Shown here one piece after another: positions 44,815-54,178 of a stretch of DNA of 64,000 nucleotides. The notes below the pieces were generated by a model. That model saw only the letters and a list, made by a program, of their open reading frames with translations. It was not told where the DNA came from and did not search any database. Both the position numbers and the translations under genes were made by a program. Each line of letters opens with the position of its first letter. Within the stretch, counting starts at the first letter, position 1. Origin of the DNA: Porticoccaceae bacterium (GTDB taxonomy: Bacteria; Pseudomonadota; Gammaproteobacteria; Pseudomonadales; Porticoccaceae); assembly GCA_018069525.1 (NCBI GenBank), contig JAGPUQ010000005.1:51812-115811 (forward strand), read 5' to 3'.

Positions 44815-46476
44815 ATGGCATTACTTGCCCTTAAAAATGTGGGGAAATCCTACGGTGAAGGTGCTAACAAAACCGCTGTCCTAAAAAATATTAACCTGGA
44901 AATAAACGAGGGAGAGTTTGTTGCCATCGTCGGTTTTTCGGGTAGCGGAAAAACCACCTTAATTTCGGCGATCGCAGGATTGATAGACGCCGACGAAGGT
45001 TCTATTACAAAAGATGGCGACGCTATCAGTGGCCCCAGTGCTGACCGAGGCGTGGTGTTTCAGAATTATTCACTGATGCCCTGGCTTACCGTAAAGGAAA
45101 ATGTCGCGCTTTCTGTTGATCAGATATTCTCCGACAGCTCCAAAAAAGAACGGGAAGAGCGGGTCTTAAAATATGTCGCCATGGTGGGTTTAATGCCCGC
45201 CCTACAAAAACGACCGGCCGAGCTTTCCGGTGGCATGCGTCAACGTGTCAATGTCGCCCGGGCGCTGGCAGCCAGCCCCGACATACTCCTTCTCGATGAA
45301 CCCCTCAGCGCACTGGATGCCCTTACCCGCGCCAATCTTCAGGACGAAATACTACAAATATGGGAGCAAGAAAAGAAAACCGTCATCCTTATCACCAATG
45401 ATGTTGACGAAGGCCTGATTATGGCCGATCGCATAATCCCCCTAAAACCTGGGCCTAATGCCACCTTTGGGCCGGAGTTTAAAATTGATCTGCCGCGACC
45501 GAGGGATCGCAGCGCAATGAACCACGACCCCGCATTTAAAGCGCTGCGCGCCAAAATCACCCAATACCTGATGGATATCGGTATCGAAGACAGTGACAAT
45601 GAGGCGACGGTTAAGCTACCGCCGGTAAGACCCAACACCAGTATCGACTGGAAACTCGACACCACAGCCCTGAAGCCGGAAACCGGTGGCGCTCTTAATG
45701 AGCGCTACCTCGAATTTACCGGCCTGGACAAAATTTATCCAAGCCCTAAAGGCCCGATTGCCGTTGTCGAAAACTTTAATTTAAAAGTCAGGCAAGGCGA
45801 ATTTATTTCTCTGATTGGTCACTCCGGTTGCGGTAAATCTACCGTGTTATCCATGTGTGCCGGGCTTAACGAAATCAGTAATGGCGGCATTATTCTCGAC
45901 AATAAAGAAGTCTATGCCGCCGGACCCGACAGAGCTGTGGTATTTCAAGCGCCTAGCCTTTTCCCCTGGCTCACCGCTGTCGAAAACGTAGCACTGGGAG
46001 TAGAAAGTGTTTACCCCCACGCACAGAAAAGCGAGCGCGCCGATATCGTCGAATACTATTTAACCCGGGTCGGTCTCGGTGACGCCTTACACAAAAAAGC
46101 GGCTGATCTGTCAAACGGCATGCGCCAACGAGTCGGTATTGCCCGAGCCTTTGCCCTGTCGCCCAAACTGCTCTTACTCGATGAACCCTTTGGCATGCTC
46201 GATTCACTCACCCGCTGGGAATTGCAGGAAGTACTCATGGAAGTATGGGAGCGTACCAGGCTGACTGCGGTAATGGTCACTCACGATGTGGATGAGGCCA
46301 TTTTACTGGCCGACCGCGTCGTGATGATGACCAATGGCCCCCAGGCAACCGTAGGCAAAATTATCGATATTGACCTGCCCCGCCCGCGCAGCCGTAAGGC
46401 TTTACTTGAACATCCGGATTATTATGATTATCGAGAGAGTTTGATTTCGTTTCTGGCCGAATGTGATCAACATTAA
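44815..46476 (+). CDS. Nitrate ABC transporter ATPase with two fused ABC domains (NrtC/NrtD-like)
   Basis: This cytoplasmic ATPase (553 aa) carries both nucleotide-binding domains in one chain. NBD1 has Walker [10 protein letters not shown] (40-48), signature LSGGMRQRV (137-145) and Walker B ILLLDEP (157-163), but its switch position is Asn195 (LITNDVDEG) in place of the usual His. NBD2 has [25 protein letters not shown] and the normal VTHDVDEA. The two sites are therefore not equal. ATG at 44815 follows TAGGAG at an 8-9 nt spacing. Unlike cyanobacterial NrtC, there is no C-terminal NrtA-like sensor domain. It is the last gene before a terminator. Confidence 0.92.
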   Translation: MALLALKNVGKSYGEGANKTAVLKNINLEINEGEFVAIVGFSGSGKTTLISAIAGLIDADEGSITKDGDAISGPSADRGVVFQNYSLMPWLTVKENVALSVDQIFSDSSKKEREERVLKYVAMVGLMPALQKRPAELSGGMRQRVNVARALAASPDILLLDEPLSALDALTRANLQDEILQIWEQEKKTVILITNDVDEGLIMADRIIPLKPGPNATFGPEFKIDLPRPRDRSAMNHDPAFKALRAKITQYLMDIGIEDSDNEATVKLPPVRPNTSIDWKLDTTALKPETGGALNERYLEFTGLDKIYPSPKGPIAVVENFNLKVRQGEFISLIGHSGCGKSTVLSMCAGLNEISNGGIILDNKEVYAAGPDRAVVFQAPSLFPWLTAVENVALGVESVYPHAQKSERADIVEYYLTRVGLGDALHKKAADLSNGMRQRVGIARAFALSPKLLLLDEPFGMLDSLTRWELQEVLMEVWERTRLTAVMVTHDVDEAILLADRVVMMTNGPQATVGKIIDIDLPRPRSRKALLEHPDYYDYRESLISFLAECDQH

Positions 46477-46512
46477 ATCTCACGATAGCCGACCCACTGC
46501 CTGCGGCTGGAA

Positions 46513-46549
46513 AAAAGCGACTAGACCTTGTTCAGGCTTAGTGGCTTTT
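46513..46549. terminator. Bidirectional terminator between nrtCD and carbonic anhydrase genes
   Basis: AAAAGCGACTA (46513-46523) pairs with TAGTGGCTTTT (46539-46549), with one mismatch in 11, around a 15-nt loop. A- and T-tracts flank it, so it can serve both converging genes. Confidence 0.75.
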
Positions 46550-46575
46550 CTGGGTATTTTATAGTGCTCCTGTCA

Positions 46576-47199
46576 TTATTGGATAGCAGCTTCAAAACTC
46601 TCGAGGTCAGACATACTAACCTCCAGGTCTCGTATCAAACCGTCTTTAACCGCATATATCCAGCCGTGAACTGATAGTGCCTGATTATTTTTCCAGGCAT
46701 TTTTCACCACTGTGCTACTGGAGACATTCAACACTTGCTCGATCACATTCTTTTCACATAGGCGATCGAACTTTAATTGTTCACTCCCACAACCGTCAAT
46801 TTCAGCGCGATGGTAACGATAGACATCCTGAATATGACGCAGCCAGTTGTCGATTAGCCCGTGTTCCTTAATTTCCATCGCGGCCTGGACACCACCACAG
46901 CCGTAATGTCCGCAGATGATAATGTGCTTAACTTTTAATACTTCAACAGCGTATTGCACCACCGAGAGGCAATTCAAATCGGTATGAACTACAACATTGG
47001 CGATATTGCGGTGAACAAACACTTCTCCCGGTGGTAAATCGATAATCTGATTTGCAGGCACCCGGCTGTCGGAACAACCAATCCATAGGTAATCTGGTTC
47101 CTGCTGCTGGGATAAGCGATTAAAGAACTGGGGATCACTCTCAGTGGTACGCTCAGCCCAACGCCTGTTATTGTCCAATAGTTTATTAATTTCGCTCAT
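46576..47199 (-). CDS. can: Beta-class carbonic anhydrase
   Basis: This cytoplasmic zinc enzyme (207 aa) interconverts CO2 and bicarbonate. The zinc ligands are visible: Cys and Asp in CSDSRVPANQI near residues 42-44 and His and Cys in GHYGCGGVQAAM near 98-101. FVHRNIANVVVHTD is the other family motif. It is the Can type by length. It lies between the nitrate importer and the kinase gene, 117 bp from the latter, and may be a separate unit. A role in bicarbonate or pH supply during nitrate use is only a guess from position. Confidence 0.93.
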   Translation of the reverse strand: MSEINKLLDNNRRWAERTTESDPQFFNRLSQQQEPDYLWIGCSDSRVPANQIIDLPPGEVFVHRNIANVVVHTDLNCLSVVQYAVEVLKVKHIIICGHYGCGGVQAAMEIKEHGLIDNWLRHIQDVYRYHRAEIDGCGSEQLKFDRLCEKNVIEQVLNVSSSTVVKNAWKNNQALSVHGWIYAVKDGLIRDLEVSMSDLESFEAAIQ

Positions 47200-47316
47200 C
47201 TTTTGTCGTTAACCGCCTACACTCCGTCTGATCGTTATCATAATACTAATTTTAAGAGAAAGATGTATCTTTAATGCAGGTACTGCTCGCTCAGAGTCCA
47301 GACACACAAGCCCCGT

Positions 47317-49026
47317 TTACAAAAATAGCTTAATTACTAACAAGCCATTAATCACCAAACCTACGATAGCAAAGCTTTTCCAAAACACGAGGGGATTACG
47401 CGCTAATAATGGCTCGTTTCGCTCTCTCAAAAATTCGTTGTTGGGGTTAGCCAGATCATAGATAAACTCTGACAATTCGCCGTAGCGTCGCTCGGCATTT
47501 TTATGCACCGCCTTCTCCAGTGCTCTATCAATCCACACCGGAAAAGCGGGCAATTGCTGACGAGCCGACCTGTAGGCAACTCTTTGGATAGAGCCTTCAT
47601 TATACCTGTCGCCATAGGGTAACTGCCCCGTGATCATTTCGTACACAATCACTCCCAACGAAAATATATCGGAGCGAGCGGAGCAGAGATAACCCTGTAG
47701 ATATTCTGGCGCGGTGTAATTTTTGGTGCCCAATAACGTCAGGCGATCAAGGGGCGTCGTAATTTCTCCGATACCGGCAATCTTGGTGGAACCGAAGTCG
47801 ATGATTTTGACGGTACCTTCGCGATCGATCATTATATTCTCGGGCTTCAAATCCTGATGGATCATTTCTTTATTATGGAATGCCATTAACCCGCGGGAGA
47901 TTTGGTCAACAATTTCTCTGACTTCACCTAAGTCAGGCTCGGGGTTGTCGTGCATCCAGCCCCGTAAGGTCTGACCATCAATGTATTCAGAAACGTAATA
48001 GAGAAAATTTCGAGGCCGGTTTTGCCCTAACACACGTAATACGTGGTTATTGTCGAGCCGGGTACCGACCCATTCCTCGTGCATAAACATATCGAGAAAT
48101 ACCGGGTCGTCCTCGAAATTAATTGACGGTGTTTTCAGTACAACTTGTTCACCGCTGTCGTCATCCTCCGCCAAATACACCTGCGTGCGATGACTGGCAT
48201 GCAGCTCCCGCAGTATTTTATAGCCGTCGATCTTCATGCCCGCCTGTAGTTCTGGCGGAAAAGGCAGCTCGGTTAATTTTTTATACAGCGCGTCTTCGTC
48301 AATATTAGGCAAACGATCTACGCGCAGGATCTGACACGACACATTATCCGAACTACCATTGCTTAAGGCCAATGTCGCTATTTCGCGCGCCGCTTTATCG
48401 AGGTTATCTGGGTACTGAGTAACAAATTCACTTATTTTGGCATCGGATAAATATTCGTGAACACCGTCAGTGGTCAAAATAAAGACGTCGGCAGGTTCAA
48501 TCGCAACTTTTTGGTAATCGATGTCCAGGCGTAAATCGATACCCATGGCTCGGGTAAGGTAATTTTTATCTTCGGAAACCCAAACCCGGTGATCGTGGGT
48601 TAGCTGAACTAGCTCATTGCCGCGCAAGCGATAGATACGGGTATCACCAATATGGAAGATATGCCCCGTAGATGACTTCACCACCAGGGCGCTCAATGTG
48701 GTCGCCAGGCCCTTGCGAGGATCTGCACCCTGTTGACCCTGCCCATACATCCATCGGTTAGTCGCCAACAGCACCTTTTTAACCGACTTTTTAACTGTCC
48801 AGGAATCTGGAGTACAGTAATAATCATCCAGCAGACTTTTCACACAGGATTCACTGGCTACCTTGCCTGCGTCACAACCACTCACACCGTCGGCCAGCAC
48901 CGCAACGATACCTTTATAGCCTAACGCGGGTTCATCGGGCACCAGCACGCCGTAACTGTCCTGGTTTTCATCTTTAACACCCCGGTCGGAGTATTGCCCG
49001 ATACTAACAAATTCGCTGTTTTTCAT
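47317..49026 (-). CDS. Fused PP2C phosphatase and Ser/Thr protein kinase, nitrate-locus type
   Basis: This 569-aa protein has an N-terminal PP2C domain (DRGVKDENQDS, LADGVSG, HIGDTRIYRL, TTDGVHEYL, SSDNVSC; all metal Asp present). A C-terminal kinase domain follows (VVLKTPS, then HQDLKPENIMI and IIDFGSTKI), and the protein ends in one transmembrane helix (SFAIVGLVINGLLVIKLF). The catalytic loop is HQD where HRD is usual, and the glycine-rich loop is degenerate (LRELHASHRTQVYL), so kinase activity may be altered. A like gene sits next to the nitrate transporter in Pseudomonas (from memory). It lies 22 bp after narK and probably shares its sigma-54 promoter. Targets are unknown. Confidence 0.9.
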   Translation of the reverse strand: MKNSEFVSIGQYSDRGVKDENQDSYGVLVPDEPALGYKGIVAVLADGVSGCDAGKVASESCVKSLLDDYYCTPDSWTVKKSVKKVLLATNRWMYGQGQQGADPRKGLATTLSALVVKSSTGHIFHIGDTRIYRLRGNELVQLTHDHRVWVSEDKNYLTRAMGIDLRLDIDYQKVAIEPADVFILTTDGVHEYLSDAKISEFVTQYPDNLDKAAREIATLALSNGSSDNVSCQILRVDRLPNIDEDALYKKLTELPFPPELQAGMKIDGYKILRELHASHRTQVYLAEDDDSGEQVVLKTPSINFEDDPVFLDMFMHEEWVGTRLDNNHVLRVLGQNRPRNFLYYVSEYIDGQTLRGWMHDNPEPDLGEVREIVDQISRGLMAFHNKEMIHQDLKPENIMIDREGTVKIIDFGSTKIAGIGEITTPLDRLTLLGTKNYTAPEYLQGYLCSARSDIFSLGVIVYEMITGQLPYGDRYNEGSIQRVAYRSARQQLPAFPVWIDRALEKAVHKNAERRYGELSEFIYDLANPNNEFLRERNEPLLARNPLVFWKSFAIVGLVINGLLVIKLFL

Positions 49027-49048
49027 TGGCCTAGTGTACGGTGACACT

Positions 49049-50515
49049 TCAAGCCACGTCTATCATCTGTACAGTGCCATCTTCCAGTATCTCCGCAGTC
49101 TGGCCACTCGGTTCTTCAAGGAAAATTAACAGGCAAGCCAGAACCAAACCCGCAATACCGGCTATCACCAGAAAAAATAATTGCGGCGACACAAAGGAAA
49201 GAACCGTTAAAAACACCAGCCCGCCCACATTCCCGTAAGCTCCAGCCATTCCTGCAACCTGCCCGGTCATCCGCCGACTGATCAGCGGCACCATCGCAAA
49301 GACCGCACCAGAGCCGCCTTTGGCAAACAGCCCGCACACCAGGGTTAGCACCACTACTAAGGGTACGGCCCAGTCTTTATCCACTTGCCCGAGCACGATA
49401 AAACTTGCCACTATGCCCGAAAACAAAATCACCAAAGACCGCTTACGGCCCACTTTATCGCTCATCACGCCGCCGCCCGGACGTGCTATTAAATTCATCA
49501 CGGGATAAGCACCGGCCAGCACACCCGCCATCACCGGCGACAAACTAAAGGTATCGACGTAAAACAAGGGCAGCATGGAAACCAAAGCCAACTCGGAACC
49601 AAACGTCACCATGTAGGCGAGGTCGAGAATAGCCACTTGCTTGAAACTATAGCGAAACATCTCTGGGGTTTGCTTTTCAAAGATACCCTTGTTGACCTTC
49701 ACAATCTGATAAGCCTGGGCTAAGTAAATCCCGGCGACGACCGCGTATAACAAAATACTCAACCATGGGCCCAACCACCCCATTCCGGCGGGTGAGAGCT
49801 TCCAGATCAACAGCCCAAGCGCCCCATAAATAGGGACACTCATCAACAAATACAATACCAGGTCACCTTTACTAGTAACCTCCATCGCTCCCATTTTCTT
49901 TGGTTTAAAGTAGGTTGACCCTTTCGGCGTATCGCTGACCGCAAAAAAATAGTAAACCCCATAAATGATTGCGATCGCCGCCGTACACAACACCGCGTAA
50001 CGCCAGCCATTCTCACCGCCGAACCACAACGCCAGGGCGGGTAACACCATCGCCGACGCAGCTGAACCAAAGTTACCCCAACCGCCGTATATACCTTGCG
50101 CAGCACCAGCCTGCTTAGCGGGAAACCATTCGCCAATCATGCGAATACCCACCACAAAACCGGCACCGACAAAACCCAACAAAAAACGTGCTAGCGCTAA
50201 TTGCTGGAAAGTTTGAGCCAATGCAAAGAAGCAACACAAGATGCCCGACATCACCAAAATACAAGAAAAGAGACGACGCGGTCCGTAGGTATCCACCAGC
50301 ATACCTACGATGATTCGCGCGGGAATAGTCAGGGCCACGTTGAGCAATAAGAGTACGCTGACCTCCTGGTCGCTCATCGAAAATACATCACGGAGAATAA
50401 CCATCAATGGTGCATGGTTAAACCACACCATAAAACTGATAAAAAATGCTAACCAGGTGTTGTGTAAAATTCGATACTTTCCGCTGAAAGACAGCAGCTG
50501 TAACTTTTCCGACAT
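49049..50515 (-). CDS. narK: NarK-type nitrate/nitrite transporter (MFS)
   Basis: This inner-membrane MFS transporter (488 aa, 12 helices) shows MVWFNHAPLMVILRD in helix 1, GIRMIGEWFPAKQAGAAQGI with the nitrate-signature-like region, and FAKGGSGAVFAMVPLI in the second half (the other Gly-rich nitrate signature). Conserved arginines (in GFVVGIRMI) bind nitrate in the family. It heads a minus-strand unit with the kinase/phosphatase gene. Its promoter at 50593-50608 is a near-consensus sigma-54 site. Having both this and the ABC importer suggests low- and high-affinity uptake. Confidence 0.92.
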   Translation of the reverse strand: MSEKLQLLSFSGKYRILHNTWLAFFISFMVWFNHAPLMVILRDVFSMSDQEVSVLLLLNVALTIPARIIVGMLVDTYGPRRLFSCILVMSGILCCFFALAQTFQQLALARFLLGFVGAGFVVGIRMIGEWFPAKQAGAAQGIYGGWGNFGSAASAMVLPALALWFGGENGWRYAVLCTAAIAIIYGVYYFFAVSDTPKGSTYFKPKKMGAMEVTSKGDLVLYLLMSVPIYGALGLLIWKLSPAGMGWLGPWLSILLYAVVAGIYLAQAYQIVKVNKGIFEKQTPEMFRYSFKQVAILDLAYMVTFGSELALVSMLPLFYVDTFSLSPVMAGVLAGAYPVMNLIARPGGGVMSDKVGRKRSLVILFSGIVASFIVLGQVDKDWAVPLVVVLTLVCGLFAKGGSGAVFAMVPLISRRMTGQVAGMAGAYGNVGGLVFLTVLSFVSPQLFFLVIAGIAGLVLACLLIFLEEPSGQTAEILEDGTVQMIDVA

Positions 50516-50533
50516 AACGCTTCCTCAGACCCA

Positions 50534-50559
50534 TTCAAGATAGCTGTTCAAGATAGCTG
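50534..50559. repeat. 13-bp perfect tandem duplication in the narK leader
   Basis: TTCAAGATAGCTG occurs twice in a row, at 50534-50546 and 50547-50559, 19 bp before the narK ATG, in the untranslated leader. Confidence 0.9.
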
Positions 50560-50592
50560 CGCTTAACCAACGCAAGCCCTGAGCAGGAGTAT

Positions 50593-50608
50593 TGCAACGC
50601 TTATGCCA
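50593..50608 (-). promoter_or_regulatory. Sigma-54 promoter of narK-kinase
   Basis: On the minus strand the sequence is TGGCAT-N5-TTGCA, with GG and GC exactly 10 nt apart. It matches the sigma-54 consensus (TGGCACG-N4-TTGCW) at all key positions. The inferred start of transcription is about 67 bp before the narK ATG. Confidence 0.8.
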
Positions 50609-51101
50609 ATTCATACCCGAATAAATTTTTATGCTTCACCGACGACATATTCCTGCCCAACATTGAGTCAAACCGAAGCGTTGAGGCCCAGTAGCAGGGC
50701 ATTTTTGCGCGTTCTCCCAGTAATCATTGCCCCAACTCAGCGCAAAACCACCGCCACCCGGCTTTCCCCAGTAGTGCAAAAATACGCGCCACTATGAAGC
50801 GCACCGCACCATAATCTATCGTTTTTGGAAATATACAATTCATAACCTATAACTATAAAGACGCCCTGATCGATAAAACCGCCTTACGACCTTCACGTCC
50901 TGATCCCGTCACCGCCAAAAGCAGAGGCTCCCCAACTGACACCCACATACTAATTAGCGAGTTTATTGCCCGTGTACTGGATGATGTATCGCCCTCTTAG
51001 CCGTGAGCAAGTGCTTTAGTCACACCTAAAACCCCAATGTGTTTATTTATCTCCTCGGCTTAGCGCTAAGACTCTTGCTTTCGAACCAGGCTCATCAACC
51101 T

Positions 51102-51117
51102 TGGCACAGTGTGTGCT
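51102..51117 (+). promoter_or_regulatory. Sigma-54 promoter of the nirBD-phzF-nasA operon
   Basis: TTGGCACAGTGTGTGCTTT has GG at 51103-51104 and GC at 51115-51116, 10 nt apart, with the consensus TGGCAC at -24. The predicted transcript start is about 85 bp before the nirB ATG. Confidence 0.82.
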
Positions 51118-51212
51118 TTATACATGGAGAGGACGTATTTAATCGGGAGCATCAAGTCCCAAATACCAAGCCCCAAACCCATCTCCTCGTCAAAAAACAG
51201 AGAGCGCAGTGC

Positions 51213-53792
51213 ATGAAGGCCAAACAAAGAATTCTAGTGATCGGCAATGGCATGGTCGGCCATAAATGTCTGGAAGCTCTGGTGAGCAACGAGACGGGAG
51301 CCGAGTACGACATCACCACCTTCTGCGAAGAACCCCGCGTCGCCTACGACCGGGTTCATCTCACCGAGTTTTTTAGCGGCCGCTCAGCCGATGACCTGTC
51401 GCTCGTCGAGCCCGGCTTTTATGAGCAGCACAATATTAAAGTCTTGCTGGGTGACAAAGCCGTCGCCATCGACCGTCAGGCTAAGACCGTCACCTCTGCA
51501 CAAGGCCAAACCCTGGGCTACGATAAACTGGTACTGGCTACCGGCTCCTTCCCCTTCGTTCCTCCTATCCCCGGTCATCAGCGGGATAACTGCTTTGTCT
51601 ATCGCACTATTGAAGATCTCGAAGCTATCCGCGCTGGCGCAGAAGGCGGTTCAGTGGGCGTTGTCATTGGTGGAGGCTTACTGGGCCTTGAAGCCGCTAA
51701 AGCACTAAAAGACCTGGGCCTGACTACCCATGTGGTCGAATTTGCGCCGCGCTTGATGGCCGTACAAGTGGATGACGGCGGCGGCGCTATGTTGCGTCAA
51801 AAAATTGAAGACCTTGGCGTCAAAGTTCACACCGGTAAAAACACTCAGAATATTGGAGACGGCGACGAGCATTTCCACAAAATGACCTTTGCCGACGGCA
51901 GCGAAATAGAAACCGATGTACTGCTATTTTCCGCCGGCATTCGTCCCCAGGACGCACTGGCCCGGGAATTCGATCTAGAAGTTGGCGAACGTGGTGGCAT
52001 TGTGGTCAATGATTACTGCCAGACCTCCGACCCGGATATTTATGCCATAGGTGAATGCGCTCTGTCTGGTGGTCGTATTTATGGCCTGGTGGCACCGGGC
52101 TACAAAATGGCCCAGGTCGCCGCCGAGCATATTGTGGCCACTCAAACCAACTCAACCAGCAACAACACCTTTACCGGCGCAGATATGAGCACCAAGCTCA
52201 AGCTCATGGGCGTCGACGTAGCCAGCATCGGTGATGCCCACAGCAACACGCCCAATTCACGGGAATACACTTATATTGACGGCACCGATGAGGTGTACAA
52301 AAAAATCGTTGTTAACGAAGACAACAACCGCTTACTCGGTGCAGTACTGATTGGCGATGCCACCGACTACGGCAACCTGCTTCAGATGATGCTGAACGAC
52401 ATTCCTTTGCCGGAATTCCCCGACGCTTTAATTTTGCCGCAACGAGATGGTAGTGGCGTCACTGGTCTTGGGGTAACGGCCCTGCCCGACTCCGCACAAA
52501 TTTGCTCCTGCAACGATGTCACCAAAGGCGACCTATGTCAGGCAATATCGGACGGCGCAACCCAGCTCGGTGAGCTTAAAGCCTGCACAAAAGCCGGTAC
52601 TAGCTGTGGCGGTTGTAACGTACTGGTTGGCCAGGTCTTAAATGCCGAACTAGAAAACATGGGCCAGGAAGTCAATACCGATATTTGCGAACACTTCCCC
52701 CACACCCGCCAGGAGCTTTACAGCCTGGTGCGCGTGGAAAAAATCCACACCTTCGATGAATTACTCAATAAGCACGGCAGCGGACTGGGCTGTGATATTT
52801 GCAAACCTACGGTGGCGTCGATCCTCGCTTCATGCTGGAATGATTATGTGCTTGAACCTAAGCACGCGGGACTACAGGACACTAACGACCGCTATTTGGG
52901 CAACATGCAAAAGAATGGCACCTACTCCATTGTGCCCAGAATCGCGGGCGGCGAAATTACGCCGGACAAACTGATTGTGCTCGGCGAAGTCGCCAAAAAA
53001 TATAATCTCTACTCAAAGATCACCGGCGGTCAGCGAATCGATTTATTTGGCGCTCGCCTTGAGCAACTGCCCGAAATCTGGAAAGTCCTGATCGACGCCG
53101 GTTTTGAAACCGGTCACGCTTACGGCAAAGCCCTGCGCACAGTTAAAAGCTGCGTGGGTAGCACCTGGTGTCGCTACGGCCAGCAGGACAGTGTCGCTCT
53201 GGCGCTGGAAGTTGAAAATCGCTACAAAGGTTTGCGCTCCCCCCACAAAATCAAATCCGCAGTTTCCGGCTGCACCCGCGAATGCGCCGAGGCACAAAGT
53301 AAAGACTTCGGCATTATCGCAACAGAGAAAGGCTGGAACCTCTACGTGTGCGGCAACGGCGGCATGAAACCCCGCCACGCCGACCTGTTCGCCACCGATC
53401 TCGATAAAGACACGCTAATCAAATACGTTGATCGCTTCCTGATGTTTTATGTGCGCACCGCTGATCGGCTACAACGCACCTCCATCTGGTTGGATAATAT
53501 GGAAGGTGGCCTCGACTATTTACGCGAGGTCGTCATCGACGACTCCCTGGGTATTTGCGCGCAATTGGAAGCTGAAATGGCCGAGGTTATCGGCACCTAC
53601 CAGTGCGAGTGGAAGACCACTATCGAAGACAAAGAAAAACTCAAGATGTTTCAGCCTTTCATTAACAGCAGTAAAGGCGACAGCAATATTATTTTTGTCG
53701 AGGAGCGTGGCCAAATTCGTCCAGCCAACCTTACAGATAAACTTTCAAATAAAAAGACCGAAAAAGATTCGGCAGAACAGGTACCCGCATGA
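51213..53792 (+). CDS. nirB: Assimilatory nitrite reductase, large subunit
   Basis: This cytoplasmic enzyme (859 aa) reduces nitrite to ammonium with NAD(P)H. Domains in order are FAD/NAD-binding (RILVIGNGMVGHKCLEAL; GVVIGGGLLGLEAAKAL), a BFD-type [2Fe-2S] site (ICSCNDVTKGD, TSCGGCN), and a siroheme/[4Fe-4S] domain with SCVGSTWCRYG and SGCTRECAEAQ. The frame is open from 51039, but ATG at 51213 starts the protein at the usual MKAKQRILVIGNG. The residues before it lie downstream of the predicted promoter and do not fit the family. nirD overlaps its stop as ATGA. Confidence 0.95.
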   Translation: MKAKQRILVIGNGMVGHKCLEALVSNETGAEYDITTFCEEPRVAYDRVHLTEFFSGRSADDLSLVEPGFYEQHNIKVLLGDKAVAIDRQAKTVTSAQGQTLGYDKLVLATGSFPFVPPIPGHQRDNCFVYRTIEDLEAIRAGAEGGSVGVVIGGGLLGLEAAKALKDLGLTTHVVEFAPRLMAVQVDDGGGAMLRQKIEDLGVKVHTGKNTQNIGDGDEHFHKMTFADGSEIETDVLLFSAGIRPQDALAREFDLEVGERGGIVVNDYCQTSDPDIYAIGECALSGGRIYGLVAPGYKMAQVAAEHIVATQTNSTSNNTFTGADMSTKLKLMGVDVASIGDAHSNTPNSREYTYIDGTDEVYKKIVVNEDNNRLLGAVLIGDATDYGNLLQMMLNDIPLPEFPDALILPQRDGSGVTGLGVTALPDSAQICSCNDVTKGDLCQAISDGATQLGELKACTKAGTSCGGCNVLVGQVLNAELENMGQEVNTDICEHFPHTRQELYSLVRVEKIHTFDELLNKHGSGLGCDICKPTVASILASCWNDYVLEPKHAGLQDTNDRYLGNMQKNGTYSIVPRIAGGEITPDKLIVLGEVAKKYNLYSKITGGQRIDLFGARLEQLPEIWKVLIDAGFETGHAYGKALRTVKSCVGSTWCRYGQQDSVALALEVENRYKGLRSPHKIKSAVSGCTRECAEAQSKDFGIIATEKGWNLYVCGNGGMKPRHADLFATDLDKDTLIKYVDRFLMFYVRTADRLQRTSIWLDNMEGGLDYLREVVIDDSLGICAQLEAEMAEVIGTYQCEWKTTIEDKEKLKMFQPFINSSKGDSNIIFVEERGQIRPANLTDKLSNKKTEKDSAEQVPA

Positions 53793-54178
53793 ATGATCTT
53801 AACAAAATAGCAAATGATCCCTGGGAAAAAATCTGCGCGCTCGTGGACCTACCTCACAATGCCGGTGTTGCCGCATTGCTTAATCAGGATACAGCCCTGG
53901 AAAAACAGATCGCTTTATTCCGGCGCGGGGACTCAAACGATGTTTACGCAATCAGCAACTTCGACCCATTTAGCCAGGCCAACGTGTTGGCACGAGGCAT
54001 TCTGTGTAGCATCTCCGGCGAACTGGCGATCGCTTCACCGGTTCTTAAACAACATTTTAGTCTAAGCACCGGCCAGTGTTTTGAAGACGAAGCCGTCTCG
54101 GCGCAGACCTACGCAACAAAAATCAGCGAGGGCCAGGTGTTTGTTCAAATACCATCCACCGCAGGGCAAGCACTATGA
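53789..54178 (+). CDS. nirD: Nitrite reductase small subunit
   Basis: This is the Rieske-fold partner of NirB (129 aa). It shows WEKICALVDLPHNAGVAALL and YAISNFDPFSQANVLARG, with GQCFEDEAVSAQTYATKI near the end. Like other NirD proteins it lacks the Cys/His cluster ligands. It overlaps nirB and the next gene by 4 nt each. Confidence 0.93.
   Translation: MNDLNKIANDPWEKICALVDLPHNAGVAALLNQDTALEKQIALFRRGDSNDVYAISNFDPFSQANVLARGILCSISGELAIASPVLKQHFSLSTGQCFEDEAVSAQTYATKISEGQVFVQIPSTAGQAL

Larger units (their letters stand above)
50516..51212. other. Divergent control region between narK and nirB
   Basis: This 697-bp region has no convincing gene. It carries a sigma-54 site for narK on the minus strand (50593-50608) and one for nirB on the plus strand (51102-51117), plus a 13-bp direct repeat at 50534-50559. 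A half-site resembling NtrC boxes (CGCACCATAATC, about 50803-50814) lies between the two promoters, where a shared enhancer would be expected. The other half is degenerate. Confidence 0.65.

Noticed and set aside
50790..50830. NtrC enhancer between narK and nirB
   Set aside because: Only one half-site (CGCACCATAA) is good; the second half is degenerate, so it is mentioned under the control region but not called.
51039..51212. Extended N-terminus of NirB
   Set aside because: The extra 58 codons cover the sigma-54 promoter and have no similarity to the family; the ATG at 51213 gives the normal start.
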